A DNA stretch of 64,000 nucleotides from Actinoallomurus liliacearum (GCF_039542035.1 NZ_BAABHJ010000030.1:62001-126000), one strand, 5' to 3'. Shown: positions 16,603-27,066, counted from the stretch's first letter. Numbers and translations are program-made. The notes: generated from the sequence alone by a model not told the origin.

Positions 16603-17133
16603 GTCGACGGCGCTCGTGTCGTTCGCGGCCGCCGACCCGGGCGGCTGGGACCCCATGTTCCGCGCCGCGCGCCTGCTCGACCAGGCGGGGTTCGATCGTC
16701 TGGTCGTCTCCGACCATGTCGTCCTCGGCGAGCGTCTCGACGAGTACGGCAGGCCGGAGATCGGCGGGCGGCAGGGCGGCCGGCAGCCCACCGGTCCCGA
16801 CGGTCACTGGCTGGAACCGCTGACCACGCTCTCGGTGCCGGCCGGGATGACCCCGCGGATCCGGCTCGGCACCAACATTCTGATCGCCGCGCTCCGCGAG
16901 GCCGGCCGTGACCCGTCCGGTCTTCAGGTCGTCGGGCGACCGCCCGTCCACCACCACACCGACGGCACCCTCGACATCCCGAGCACGATGGCCGAGGTCC
17001 CCCCGCTGCCGGCCCCGCCGGGATCACCGACGTGCGACTCGCCGTCGGCGTGCCGGAAGACGACTCGGCGGCGCTCGACCACCTGTCCGCCATCGCCGCG
17101 CACTTCCGCGCCACGGTGCAGAACCACGCCTAA
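16598..17133 (+). pseudogene. 3' part of LLM-class F420-dependent oxidoreductase gene
   Basis: The sequence reads ELSTALVSFAAADPGGWDPM, then LDQAGFDRLVVSDHVVLGE, then RIRLGTNILIAAL. This is the N-terminal part of luciferase-like F420 oxidoreductases. It then jumps directly to REAGRDPSGLQVVG, which in the family lies some 150 residues later. That indicates an in-frame deletion of the central barrel. A further frameshift near 17020 precedes the end ITDVRLAVGVPEDDSAALDH. The first codons lie on the far side of the transposon at 6707-6738. The gene is therefore inactivated three times over. It overlaps the marR gene tail-to-tail by 4 bp. Confidence 0.85.
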
Positions 17134-17588
17134 CCGGGCTCGTGGTGCTCCTGCCGGCGCAGCCGAGCGCCGTCCTCGACGTATCTGAGCAGCAGCCGGG
17201 CGAACTGGAGCCGCTCTTCCGCGGGCCAGTCACGGGTGATCTCTTCGAACGCCAGGCGTTGAGCCTTCGCGAAACCGTCCCGCGCGGCGGCGCCTTCCGG
17301 GGTGACCTTGAGGACGGTCCGCCGGCCGTCCTGCTGCGAGGCCGCACGGAGTAGGTGCCCGGCCGCTATGCAGTCGGAGACCATGCGGCTCGCCACCGAC
17401 TGGTCCACGCCTAGCTCCTCCGCGACGCCGCCGACGGTCATCTCACCGTCCCCGGCGGTGACGATGTTGAGGATGAGATTGCGGGAGGCGTCCCTGCGTG
17501 AGGTGGGCACACGCCGCCGCAACCGGGAGAAGGCCGGTCCGATGCCGTCGAGGATGGCGTCGTCCTCCGATTCCGCACCGCTCGTCAT
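17130..17588 (-). CDS. MarR-family transcriptional regulator
   Basis: This 152-aa winged-helix protein has MTVGGVAEELGVDQSVASRM as helix-turn-helix and QQDGRRTVLKVTPEGAAARD as wing, flanked by dimerisation helices at both ends. The start at ATG 17588 gives MTSGAESEDDAILDGIGPAF. It is divergent from an amidohydrolase gene with about 97 bp between starts. That interval holds inverted repeats suited to a MarR dimer, so it probably represses itself and the neighbour until a substrate-like ligand binds. Confidence 0.9.
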   Translation of the reverse strand: MTSGAESEDDAILDGIGPAFSRLRRRVPTSRRDASRNLILNIVTAGDGEMTVGGVAEELGVDQSVASRMVSDCIAAGHLLRAASQQDGRRTVLKVTPEGAAARDGFAKAQRLAFEEITRDWPAEERLQFARLLLRYVEDGARLRRQEHHEPG

Positions 17589-17639
17589 GCGGACATCATA
17601 GAGCGCATGCATGCGGTTGAGAATATGTATGCTGTAAGT

Positions 17640-17661
17640 CATGCTCCTGCATGAGAGCATG
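17640..17661. promoter_or_regulatory. Inverted repeat in marR/amidohydrolase intergenic region
   Basis: CATGCTC and GAGCATG form 7-bp arms around an 8-nt spacer, 25 bp upstream of the amidohydrolase GTG. Further CATGC-rich motifs (GCATGCATGC) lie at about 17607-17616, next to the marR start. This is a candidate MarR operator. Confidence 0.5.
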
Positions 17662-17685
17662 TTCTGGGGAAAGAAGCGAGGGACA

Positions 17686-18909
17686 GTGACCACTACAGCC
17701 ATCACCGGCGCGCGTGTCTTCGACGGGGAACGGGTGCTGCCGCAGACCACCGTCCTGATCGGCGAGGGCCGGATCATCGCCGTCGGCGGCGACGTGCCCG
17801 CGGGCGCGCACGTCGTGGACGCGAGGGGCGGGACCCTGCTGCCCGGCCTGTTCGACGCCCATGTCCACACCTCTGAGCAGGCGCTGGCGTGCGCACTGAG
17901 GTTCGGGGTCACGACCGAGCTGGAGATGCAGGGGCGATGGACGAAGCACAACCGGACGGCCATCAGTGAGGACGACTCCCTGGCGGACGTCCGCTCCGCG
18001 GGGTTCGGTCTCACCCCGCCCGGCGGACACCCCAGCGAGCTCTTCCCCGAGGGCTTCCGCCCGGGAGGGGACGATCGCTCCGCCTTCGGCAACGTCGTGA
18101 TGCCGTTCTCCACCACCCCGGAGGAGGCGGTGAGTCACATCCCGAAGCTCGTGGCGGCGGGCTCGGACTACATCAAGTTCATGGTCGACGACGGCACGGT
18201 CGAGGGCCACCCGGGCCTGCCGATGCTCGACCAGGCCACGTTGAACGCCGGTGTCGCCGAAGCGCACCGGCACGGGATGCTGACCGTCGCGCACACGCTC
18301 ACCGTCGACGCGACCCGTATGGCGATCGAGGCCGGTATCGACGGCCTCGTCCACCTGTTCATGGACCGGCCGCACGACAAAGAGATCATCGAGCTCATCG
18401 CGGGATCGGGAGCGTTCGTCGTGCCCTGCGTCGTCCTCGACGCCTCGATGATGGGCATCACCGGCGCGGCCCTCGCGGACGACCCGCGCGTCAGCACGCG
18501 TCTGGACGAGGCGTGGCTCACGACGCTGCGCAGCAGCTTCGACCGGTACCCGCAGGGTCGCATCGCGGACGTGCTGGACTCGGTGCGCGCGCTCCACGCC
18601 GCCGGCGTCGACCTCATCGTCGGAACCGACGCCTCCTTCCCGCTGCCCTTCCTCGGCGGCCTCGCCCACGGCGCCAGCGTCCACCAGGAGCTGGGCTACC
18701 TGGTCCAGGCGGGCCTGACCCCCATCGCGGCCCTGCGGGCCGCGACGAGCACCCCCGCACACCGCTTCGGCCTCGACGACCGGGGCCGCATCGCTGCCGG
18801 TCGCCGCGCCGACCTGCTCCTCGTCGAAGGCGACCCCACGACCGACATCTCAGACACGCTGAACATCCGCGCCGTATGGCGTCGCGGCGTACGGCTCGCC
18901 GACGGCTGA
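17686..18909 (+). CDS. Metal-dependent amidohydrolase
   Basis: This 407-aa TIM-barrel hydrolase has the amidohydrolase superfamily layout. A small beta domain (GARVFDGERVLPQTTVLIGE) leads to LLPGLFDAHVHTS with the His-x-His metal site. Further motifs are the bridging-Lys candidate SDYIKFMVDDG, AHTLTVDATRMAIEAGIDGL, the second His in GLVHLF and the catalytic Asp in IVGTDASFP. The end GRIAAGRRADLLLVEGDPTT is typical. I start at GTG 17686 after GCGAGGGA rather than at the upstream ATG 17641, which lies in the putative operator. Likely an imidazolonepropionase/prolidase-like enzyme. The substrate is unknown. Confidence 0.9.
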   Translation: MTTTAITGARVFDGERVLPQTTVLIGEGRIIAVGGDVPAGAHVVDARGGTLLPGLFDAHVHTSEQALACALRFGVTTELEMQGRWTKHNRTAISEDDSLADVRSAGFGLTPPGGHPSELFPEGFRPGGDDRSAFGNVVMPFSTTPEEAVSHIPKLVAAGSDYIKFMVDDGTVEGHPGLPMLDQATLNAGVAEAHRHGMLTVAHTLTVDATRMAIEAGIDGLVHLFMDRPHDKEIIELIAGSGAFVVPCVVLDASMMGITGAALADDPRVSTRLDEAWLTTLRSSFDRYPQGRIADVLDSVRALHAAGVDLIVGTDASFPLPFLGGLAHGASVHQELGYLVQAGLTPIAALRAATSTPAHRFGLDDRGRIAAGRRADLLLVEGDPTTDISDTLNIRAVWRRGVRLADG

Positions 18910-18928
18910 CCGGCCCCGCGCGGGTGGC

Positions 18929-19714
18929 TCAGTGCACGCGTTCACCACAGACCGCGGGATACAGCACCGCACCCGCGCGGACGCGGTCTACCGGCACGCC
19001 GATGAGGCGTAGGCATGCCTCGTCCGAGTCGGCATTCGGAGGGATCTCAAGCGTCACCGCCGCGAGCTGAATGATCCGGCGTCCATCGTGCAGCTCTGCC
19101 GCATGCGCGCCGTCCGGGAAGGTGCCGCCGAGAAGGCCGAAGACGGCAGTGGCCTCGTACTCGGCGGCGACGTCGCGGACCTCGAACCGCCAGTGCTCCG
19201 CCGTGTCCGCGAGCAGTGACCTGGCTCCATGCCCCTGTGCGCCGAGGGCGTCGTCCCGGGCGCGAATCTGCTCCGCTATCGCACAACAGAGCGGGACCCC
19301 CTTCACGGAAGGTGTGTCGACTCTGGTGTAGCCGGCGAAGGGCTCGTGGGTGAGGGAACAGCTAAGGAGGTCCAAGGCGGCGCCCTGCGCCTTGGGGCGG
19401 CCGTGCTCGAGGATGTCGAGGAGGAAGGGAGCCGCGACCACCGCCGCGGGGAAGACCGCGCCGCTGTGGTCGTGGATGATCCCACCGCCGGCCAGCCGAC
19501 TGGCGGCCTTGGCCGCTTCAAGGTTGCTCGTCGCGGAGGCCAGATCACGCAATCCGGCGGCGGCGCACTCTGGGCTGTACCAGCCGGCACGGCCGGGGAT
19601 GGCAGCCCAGTCCACGGCATTGATGGAATCGAGCACATCGGCATTGTCCAGCATGTGCTGAAGCGGCACCGGTCCGCCATCACCACGCGCCTCCGCGCCA
19701 CGGTGCGGGACCAC
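18929..19714 (-). CDS. Hypothetical HEAT-repeat-like protein
   Basis: This protein of up to 261 aa shows repeated helical pairs (AAGLRDLASATSNLEAAKAA, then VVAAPFLLDILEHGRPKAQG, then ARSLLADTAEHWRFEVRDVA) like HEAT/armadillo repeats. Such proteins occur as immunity-like or scaffold proteins in actinomycetes. The start is uncertain. GTG 19714 gives the longest form. ATG 19654 (MLDNADVLDSINAVDWAAIP) begins where the conserved-looking part starts, but neither has a clear ribosome binding site. The family is not identified. Confidence 0.65.
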   Translation of the reverse strand: MVPHRGAEARGDGGPVPLQHMLDNADVLDSINAVDWAAIPGRAGWYSPECAAAGLRDLASATSNLEAAKAASRLAGGGIIHDHSGAVFPAAVVAAPFLLDILEHGRPKAQGAALDLLSCSLTHEPFAGYTRVDTPSVKGVPLCCAIAEQIRARDDALGAQGHGARSLLADTAEHWRFEVRDVAAEYEATAVFGLLGGTFPDGAHAAELHDGRRIIQLAAVTLEIPPNADSDEACLRLIGVPVDRVRAGAVLYPAVCGERVH

Positions 19715-19961
19715 GTCGGCTGAGCCCGATCTCGCAGCCGGCAGACGGCAAGCCAGCGAATTTCCGGGCCGATTTGCCGGCGCTCGACGAGGAAGGCCGG
19801 GCTCTTGCCGTCAGATCTGGCGGTCCCTACTGTTTGAGCAGTTGCTTGATCCGACCGCTCAATGTCGGGGAGCGGCATGGCCCGAGCAGGTCCGCGGCCC
19901 TGTTCGACCGCGCCGGGAAAGTCGCCTCCGTGCTCGACATCTTCCGACGAAAGAAGAGGGC

Positions 19962-20366
19962 ATGACCGGCAACAAGCGTGACTGGCTGATGTTCACCGGC
20001 TGGCTCCTGATCGGGGCCTGCTACCTTCTCGGCCTGCTGAGCATCCTGTCGATAGGGATCTTCATCCTGCCCTTCACCGTGGTGGGCACCGTCGCGCTGG
20101 CCACGCGCCGGGACACCCAGCGGGGCCTGCCCGGCTTGGTCTCCAGCGCGAGCCTGCCGCTGTTCCTGCTCACGTACCTCAATCGGCACGGCCCCGGCAC
20201 CCACTGCACTACCTCTGTCAACGGCGGGAGCGACTGCACCGAGGGACTGCTGGACCCGTGGCCCCTGCTGGCCGGCGGCCTGGTCTTCCTGGTCGCCGGG
20301 GTCGCGCTGTTCCATCTACTACGGAGGCGGCCGGTGATCGGGCCCGCGCCGGGACGGTTCCGGTAG
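19962..20366 (+). CDS. Small membrane protein
   Basis: This 134-aa protein starts MTGNKRDWLMFTGWLLIGAC after AAGAAGAGGGC. Three to four hydrophobic segments lie at about residues 9-50, 62-75 and 103-121, and the C-terminal tail is basic. The loop between them carries two cysteines (HCTTSVNGGSDCTEG). The family is not recognised. The 247 bp upstream (19715-19961) show no gene. Confidence 0.7.
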   Translation: MTGNKRDWLMFTGWLLIGACYLLGLLSILSIGIFILPFTVVGTVALATRRDTQRGLPGLVSSASLPLFLLTYLNRHGPGTHCTTSVNGGSDCTEGLLDPWPLLAGGLVFLVAGVALFHLLRRRPVIGPAPGRFR

Positions 20367-20431
20367 TCCTCGTGTCGCCACCCCCTGCCCCTCTCGCGCA
20401 CACCCACCTCGCGTTCCACCTCTGAGTCAGG

Positions 20432-20809
20432 TCAGGGACCGAAGACGCGCGCCACCAGCTCGGGCGCCCACTCGACGTACTCGACCTCGGCGCCACCGGG
20501 GTGGCGGGCGTAGAGGAAGCGCCCGGTGGCGCTGGTGGCCTCCGGGGTGGTGATCCGCGCGCCGGTGCGCCGCAGGGCGGCGGTCACCTCGTCGAGGTCG
20601 CGGACGACCACGGTGGCGGTCGCGTGGGCGTACCGGGCGCGTTCCTCAGGCGGTCCGGCGATGACGAGGAAGTCGCCGATCGCGGCGAGTTCCACGCCCT
20701 CGAAGCCGAACCGCAGGTGCGGGTCCGCGCCGACGAGGTCGCGGAGGAAGGGCAGGTCGCGGTCCAGGTCGTCCGTCCACAGCCGGGCGTAGGTCTTGAG
20801 AATGGTCAC
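20432..20809 (-). CDS. VOC-family (glyoxalase-like) protein
   Basis: This 125-aa protein has the beta-alpha-beta-beta-beta pattern of the vicinal oxygen chelate fold, repeated twice (VTILKTYARLWTDDLDRDLP, GFEGVELAAIGDFLVIAGP, then VVVRDLDEVTAALRRTGARI and RHPGGAEVEYVEW). The GTG start follows AGGAGG. Metal ligands cannot be assigned with certainty, so it may be an enzyme or a binding protein. It is divergent from an HxlR regulator with shared promoter repeats, suggesting direct control. Confidence 0.85.
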   Translation of the reverse strand: MTILKTYARLWTDDLDRDLPFLRDLVGADPHLRFGFEGVELAAIGDFLVIAGPPEERARYAHATATVVVRDLDEVTAALRRTGARITTPEATSATGRFLYARHPGGAEVEYVEWAPELVARVFGP

Positions 20810-20836
20810 GAGGTGCCCCTCCTGAGAAGCGTTCTC

Positions 20837-20899
20837 ACGCACTTTTGGTTACTGGGGAACCGTAGGAAAGTATGGTGTGAGGTGCAAGAACGCACTTTT
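20837..20899. promoter_or_regulatory. Paired ACGCACTTTT repeats between VOC and hxlR genes
   Basis: ACGCACTTTT occurs at 20837-20846 and again at 20890-20899, 53 bp apart (about five helical turns), in the divergent promoter region. HxlR proteins bind as dimers to repeated motifs between their own gene and the target, which makes these good operator candidates. Confidence 0.5.
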
Positions 20900-20920
20900 T
20901 CGTGAGAGAGGCACCTCAAG

Positions 20921-21316
20921 GTGAGCGAGCAGCCTGCGAACCCGGCGGACGACGGCGATGTGACACGTGCCGACTCGCTCGCGCGCGAGATCTTCGCCGA
21001 CGTCGCCAACAAGTGGGCGTTGCTGATCATCAACGTCTTGGGGGAGCGGACCCTCCGCTTCGGCGAGCTGCACGCCGAGGTGGGCGGCATCAGCCACAAG
21101 ATGCTGACCCAGACCCTGCGCGTGCTCGAACGCGACGGCCTGGTGGAGCGAACCGTCCACCCCACGGTGCCGCCGAGGGTGGACTACGTCCTCACCGGCC
21201 CCGGCCAGGCCTTGCGCGCCATGGTCAACGGCATGTGCGGCTGGACCCGCCGGCACCTGCCCCATATCGAGGAGGCCCGCCGCCGCTTCGACGCGGACCG
21301 GTCGGGGAACGCGTAG
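20921..21316 (+). CDS. HxlR-family transcriptional regulator
   Basis: This 131-aa winged-helix protein carries the HxlR signature: DVANKWALLIINVLGERTLR, then FGELHAEVGGISHKMLTQTL, then RVLERDGLVERTVHPTVPPR and VDYVLTGPGQAL. The GTG start gives VSEQPANPADD. It lies divergent from a VOC gene. Members of this family respond to electrophiles such as aldehydes, which agrees with a glyoxalase-like neighbour. There is no conserved Cys in the first helix, so redox sensing by cysteine is unlikely. Confidence 0.92.
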   Translation: MSEQPANPADDGDVTRADSLAREIFADVANKWALLIINVLGERTLRFGELHAEVGGISHKMLTQTLRVLERDGLVERTVHPTVPPRVDYVLTGPGQALRAMVNGMCGWTRRHLPHIEEARRRFDADRSGNA

Positions 21317-21496
21317 GTGAGCCCGGTAGCCCGAGATGCGCGCGGTACCGCCACCGAACGGAATGCCTGACGGCCGACGGGCGTACCGAATGCTCGGTGA
21401 TCGAGGTCGCGTGACCGAACGAACCGGTACGAATCACTCGCCTGCGACCCGCCTTATCCGAGCGTTCGGATCACTCGACGCTCACGCCGCCGTCCG

Positions 21497-21889
21497 TCAG
21501 GCCGGTCCGAGCAGGTCCCAGCGGTTCCCCGCGATGTCAACGAACACGGCGACCCGTCCATAAGCCTCCGCACGTGGTGAGGTGACGAACTCGACCCCAG
21601 CGGCCACCATCCGCTGGTAGACGGCGTCGAAGTCATCCACCCGCAGGAAGAATCCCACTCGGCCGGCGACCTGGTTTCCGACGACCATCACCTGCCGCTC
21701 CCCGTCCGCACGGGCGAGCAGGATGCCCGTCTCGGCACCCGGCGGCCGGACAACGACCCACCGTTTCGGACGACCGTCATTCGTCAGCGATGGTGAGTCC
21801 TCGACCAGATCGAAGCCGAGCACGTCGACGAAGAACTCGATGGCCGGGTCGTAGTCGTCCACGACCAGCGTTAGAAGATCGACGCGCAC
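21497..21889 (-). CDS. VOC-family protein (glyoxalase/bleomycin-resistance type)
   Basis: This 130-aa protein opens MRVDLLTLVVDDYDPAIEFF (start codon GTG), the classic first strand and helix of the fold. It continues with RWVVVRPPGAETGILLARAD, GFFLRVDDFDAVYQRMVAAG and closes FVDIAGNRWDLLGP, with the terminal metal-ligand-like segment. It is a single gene. A short hairpin, ATCCGA with loop GCGT, lies at 21456-21471 after its 3' end and may terminate it. Confidence 0.88.
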   Translation of the reverse strand: MRVDLLTLVVDDYDPAIEFFVDVLGFDLVEDSPSLTNDGRPKRWVVVRPPGAETGILLARADGERQVMVVGNQVAGRVGFFLRVDDFDAVYQRMVAAGVEFVTSPRAEAYGRVAVFVDIAGNRWDLLGPA

Positions 21890-21994
21890 GCTGCCTGAGC
21901 ATACGACCTACCCGGATACCTCCAGCCGATTCCGCCGCTCCGCGTGATCGCCGTCCATCCATGCGGAGAGGCAGGCGAGGCCGCGGATGACGAA

Positions 21995-22024
21995 CGCCCC
22001 GCCCAGGTCGTCCTGGACGGGGCG
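21995..22024 (-). terminator. Terminator of the fab-accD operon
   Basis: CGCCCCGCCCAGG pairs with CCTGGACGGGGCG (one mismatch) around a TCGT loop, 17 bp beyond the accD stop. It is the only strong hairpin after the five-gene operon. Confidence 0.75.
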
Positions 22025-22040
22025 CTCGGGTCTTCGCGGG

Positions 22041-23485
22041 CTACAGGGGGATGTTGCCGTGGGCGCCCCGGGCCGGGGTCGCCTCGGCGATGGCCTGCGC
22101 GATCGCGCGCCGGGTCTTGGCCGGCTCGATGATCTCGTCGATCACGCCGAGGTCATGGGCCCGTTCCACGCCACCGGCGATCTTCACGTGCTCGGCGGCG
22201 AGCTGCTCCTCCAGCGCGTGCCGCTCCTCCTCCGGGGCGGCCGCCAGCTTGCGGCGGTGCAGGATGCGCACGGCGGCGACCGCGCCCATCACCGCGATCT
22301 CGGCGGTCGGCCAGGCGAAGACGCGCGTCGCGCCCAGCGCACGGGAGTTCATCGCGATGTACGCGCCGCCGTACGACTTGCGGGTCACGAGCGTGACGCG
22401 CGGCACGACCGCCTCGGCGAACGCGTGCAGCAGCTTCGCGCCGCGGCGTACGACGCCGTCGTGCTCCTGGCCGACGCCCGGCAGGTAGCCGGGCACGTCG
22501 ACGATGACGACCAGCGGCACCCCGAACGCGTCGCACATCCGCACGAACCGCGACGCCTTCTCCGCCGACGTGGAGTCCAGGCAGCCGCCCAGCCGCATCG
22601 GGTTGTTGGCGATGACGCCGACGGTACGGCCGCCGAAACGCCCGAGCGTCGTGACGATGTTCGGCGCCCACTTCGGGTGCAGCTCGATGGCCTCGGACGG
22701 GTCGTCGAGCAGCTTGTTGATGATGGGGTGCACGTCGTACGCGCGGCGCGGGTTGTCGGGCAGCACGCCGCCGAGGTCGATCTCCTCGACCTCCTCCGGC
22801 CGCATGCGGCCCTGGTGGCCGAGGAGCGACGCGACCCGCCTGGCCTTGACGAGGGCCTCGGTGTCGTCCTTGGCCACGACGTGCACGACGCCGCTGCGCT
22901 TGCTGTGCGGCTCGGGCCCGCCGAGCGCCGCCATGTCGACGACCTCGCCGGTGACCGACCGTACGACGTCCGGGCCGGTCACGAAGATGCGGCCGCCCTC
23001 GGACAGGATGACGATGTCGGTCAGCGCCGGGCCGTACGCGGCCCCGCCGGCGGCGGCGCCGAGCACGACCGAGATCTGCGGGACCACGCCCGACGCCTTG
23101 GTCATGGCCGCGAACACGCGCCCGACCCCGTGCAGGGACTCGACACCCTCGGCGAGGCGCGCCCCGCCGGAGTGCCACAGGCCGATGATCGGCAGCCGCT
23201 CGCGTACCGCGTGGTCGTAGGCGTGGACGATGGCCTCGCAGCCTTCCGCGCCCATCGCGCCGCCCTGGACGCGCGGGTCGCTGGCGAACGCCACGACCGG
23301 CATGCCCTCGACCCGGCCCACGCCCGCGAGGGCGCCGCTGGTGTCCTCCTCGGAGAGGAGCCGCAGCGACCCCTCGTCGAAGAGCGCCTCCAGCCGTACG
23401 CGCGGATCCCGGGGGTCCGGCGCGGTGGGTTCAGGGGGTGCCGTGGGCTCGGGCGCCCGGGTGGCGGACCTGCTGTCGACAACGG

Positions 23486-23489
<4 letters not shown>
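22041..23489 (-). CDS. accD: Acyl-CoA carboxylase carboxyltransferase (beta) subunit
   Basis: This 482-aa member of the AccD/PccB family transfers CO2 from biotin to acetyl- or propionyl-CoA. After a Pro-rich N-terminal tail (residues 10-28) come the two crotonase-like domains. Motifs include GLWHSGGARLAEGVESL, VVLGAAAGGAAYGPALTDIV, VDVPGYLPGVGQEHDGVVRR and TRKSYGGAYIAMNSRALGA. The two oxyanion Gly pairs are present. It needs a biotinylated alpha subunit encoded elsewhere. It is the last gene of the fab operon, overlapping fabF by 4 bp. That supports supply of malonyl-CoA for fatty acid synthesis. Confidence 0.93.
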
Positions 23490-24739
<1,250 letters not shown>

Positions 24740-24768
24740 ATGGTCACGCTCTCCCTTGCTGTTCGACT

Positions 24769-25023
24769 TCAGGCAGAGACGCCCTTGTTCTGCACGTAGA
24801 CGACGACGTCCTTGACCGTCTTGAGGTTCTTCAGCTCGTCGTCGGGGATCTCGACGCCGAACTTGTCCTGCGCGGCGACGGCGATCTCGACCATCGACAG
24901 GGAGTCGATGTCCAGGTCGTCGACGAAGGACTTGTCGGGGGTCACCTCGGACGGGTCGACGCCCGCGATCTCCTCGACGATCTCGCCGAGGCCTTCGAGG
25001 ATCTCCTTCTCGGAAAGAGCCAT
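24769..25023 (-). CDS. acpP: Acyl carrier protein
   Basis: This 84-aa acidic helical protein carries the phosphopantetheine attachment Ser in DLDIDSLSMVEIAVA. The start MALSEKEILEGLGEIVEEIA follows GGAGAAAT. It sits between fabH and fabF as in other actinomycete primary fatty-acid operons. It is slightly longer at the C-terminus (VVVYVQNKGVSA) than the E. coli protein. Confidence 0.96.
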   Translation of the reverse strand: MALSEKEILEGLGEIVEEIAGVDPSEVTPDKSFVDDLDIDSLSMVEIAVAAQDKFGVEIPDDELKNLKTVKDVVVYVQNKGVSA

Positions 25024-25102
25024 GGGGTATTTCTCCATTTCCTGTGTTGCGATGTGTGCTTCGAAGGGAGTTCAGGGGGACGAACGCGCGCGAGCGGCCC
25101 GG

Positions 25103-26068
25103 CTACGGAATCCGGACCACCTGCGCGGCGTAGGTCATGCCGGCGCCGAAACCGATCAGCAGGGCCGGCGCGCCGGAGGGCACGTCACCGTGCTCGATCA
25201 TGCGGGACAACGCCAGGGGGATCGAGGCGGCCGAGGTGTTGCCGGCGTTGACGATGTCGTCGGCGACGATGGCGTTCTCGGCCTTGAGCTTACGCGCGAT
25301 CGCCTCGATGATGCGCAGGTTCGCCTGGTGCGGGATGAAGGCGGCGAGCTCGGAGGGGTCGACGCCCGCGCGCTCGCACGCCTCTCGCGCGATGGGGTGC
25401 AGGGCCGTCGTCGCCCACCGGAAGACGGCCTGCCCCTCCTGGAACAGGAAGCTGGTGCGGTCCTTGATGTAGATCCGGTCGGCCATGTCACCGGCGCTGC
25501 CCCAGACCACGGGGCCGACGGCGGCCTCCTCCGAACCGGTCACCACCGCGGCGCCGGCGCCGTCGGCGAAGATGATGGAGGTCGAACGGTCCGTCCAGTC
25601 CACCCACTGCGACAGCTTCTCCGAGCCGACCACCAGCACGTTGCGCGCCGAGCCGGCGCGGACCGCGTCGGAGGCGTTGGACAGCGCGTAGCAGAAGCCC
25701 GCGCACGCCGCGTTCACGTCGTACGCCCCGGGCGCGGCGATGCCGAGCCGGTCGGCCACGCGCGCCGACGCGTTGGGGATCTGCGCCTCCTGCGTGCAGG
25801 TGGCGACGATGACCAGGTCGATGTCCTCCGGGGACAGGCCGCTGCTCGCCAGGGCCTTGCCGCCGGCCTGGACGGCCATGTCGACGACCGACTCCTCCGG
25901 GCCCGCGATGCGGCGCTGCTTGATGCCGACGCGGCTCTGGATCCACTCGTCGTTGGTGTCCACCGTCTTGGCGAGGTCGTCGTTGGTGACGACGTTCGAC
26001 GGCTGGTAGTGGCCGAACGCGAGGATGCGCGCCCCGGGGGCGCCGGTGCGAAGCTGGAATGACGTCAC
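25103..26068 (-). CDS. fabH: 3-oxoacyl-ACP synthase III (KAS III)
   Basis: This 321-aa enzyme primes fatty acid synthesis by condensing acyl-CoA with malonyl-ACP. The Cys-His-Asn triad is complete: Cys in NAACAGFCYAL, His in AFIPHQANLRI and Asn in IVNAGNTSAASIP. The C-terminal GFGAGMTYAAQVVR is the usual FabH end. In actinomycetes this enzyme commonly accepts branched starters, which cannot be judged here. It overlaps fabD by 4 bp. Confidence 0.96.
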   Translation of the reverse strand: MTSFQLRTGAPGARILAFGHYQPSNVVTNDDLAKTVDTNDEWIQSRVGIKQRRIAGPEESVVDMAVQAGGKALASSGLSPEDIDLVIVATCTQEAQIPNASARVADRLGIAAPGAYDVNAACAGFCYALSNASDAVRAGSARNVLVVGSEKLSQWVDWTDRSTSIIFADGAGAAVVTGSEEAAVGPVVWGSAGDMADRIYIKDRTSFLFQEGQAVFRWATTALHPIAREACERAGVDPSELAAFIPHQANLRIIEAIARKLKAENAIVADDIVNAGNTSAASIPLALSRMIEHGDVPSGAPALLIGFGAGMTYAAQVVRIP

Positions 26069-27012
26069 GCGTTCTCCAAAGTGTCGTCGCCGGCGCGCGT
26101 CTCCTGCTGGACGAGGGCGCGCGCCTTGTCGAGGTCGTCGGGCGTCTTCAGTGCGACCCGCTCCACGTCGGGGAGCGCGCGCCTGGCCAGACCGACGAGA
26201 GTACCCGCAGGGGGAAGTTCGATGATCGCCGTGACGCCGAGGTCCGCCATCGTCGCCATGCAGGAGTCCCAGCGCACCGGCGCGCTGACCTGCTCGACGA
26301 GACGGGCGACGAAGTCGGGGCCGTGGTCCACGACAGCGCCGTCGCGGTTGGAGAGCAGCCGGGTGACGGGGTCGGCCACCGGCATGCCCGGGGTGATCCG
26401 CCGCAGCGTGTCGACCGCGGGGGCCATGTGATGCGTGTGGAAGGCTCCGGCCACCGACAGCGAACGCAGCCGCGCGCCGGCGGGCGGCGCCTCCGCGAAC
26501 GCGGCCAGCTGCTCCTTCGTGCCGGCCGCGACCACCTGGCCGGCGCCGTTGGCGTTCGCCGGGGTGAGGCCGTGCTTCTCGATCGTCGCGAGGACCTCCT
26601 CGGCGTCGCCGCCGAGCACGGCGGTCATGCCGGTCTCGGTGACGGCGGCGGCCTCGGCCATCGCCCGGCCGCGCTCCCGCACGAGCACCATGGCGGACTC
26701 GGGGGAGATGACACCGGCGATCGCCGCGGCGGCGAGCTCGCCCACGCTGTGCCCGGCGGTCACGTCCGGCCGCACGCCCAGCGCCTCGTAGGCGACGAGC
26801 GCGGAGGCCACCAGGAGAGGCTGCGCGACGGCGGTGTCGCGGATCTCATCGGCGTCGGCGGTGGTGCCGTAGCGGATCAGGTCGAGTCCGGTGACGGCGG
26901 ACCACCACGCGAGACGGTCGGCGACACCCGGCAGTTCGAGCCAGGCGTTGAGGAATCCCGGGGTCTGGGCGCCCTGCCCGGGCGCGGCGATGACGAGCAC
27001 GCACTCAACCAT
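26065..27012 (-). CDS. fabD: Malonyl-CoA:ACP transacylase
   Basis: This 315-aa enzyme loads malonate onto ACP. The nucleophile Ser sits in VTAGHSVGELAAAA, the partner His in VAGAFHTHHMAP, and the early APGQGAQTPGFLNAWLE is the family start. The GTG or ATG choice near 27012 (MVECVLVIAAPGQGAQ) fits the family. It is the first gene of the five-gene fatty-acid operon, 90 bp downstream of the FasR-like activator gene, with an inverted repeat in between. Confidence 0.95.
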   Translation of the reverse strand: MVECVLVIAAPGQGAQTPGFLNAWLELPGVADRLAWWSAVTGLDLIRYGTTADADEIRDTAVAQPLLVASALVAYEALGVRPDVTAGHSVGELAAAAIAGVISPESAMVLVRERGRAMAEAAAVTETGMTAVLGGDAEEVLATIEKHGLTPANANGAGQVVAAGTKEQLAAFAEAPPAGARLRSLSVAGAFHTHHMAPAVDTLRRITPGMPVADPVTRLLSNRDGAVVDHGPDFVARLVEQVSAPVRWDSCMATMADLGVTAIIELPPAGTLVGLARRALPDVERVALKTPDDLDKARALVQQETRAGDDTLENA

Positions 27013-27066
27013 GCACTGTAGGACTCCGCCATGTTCATGCGGTGAGGTACGAATCTCCGGCGGCGA

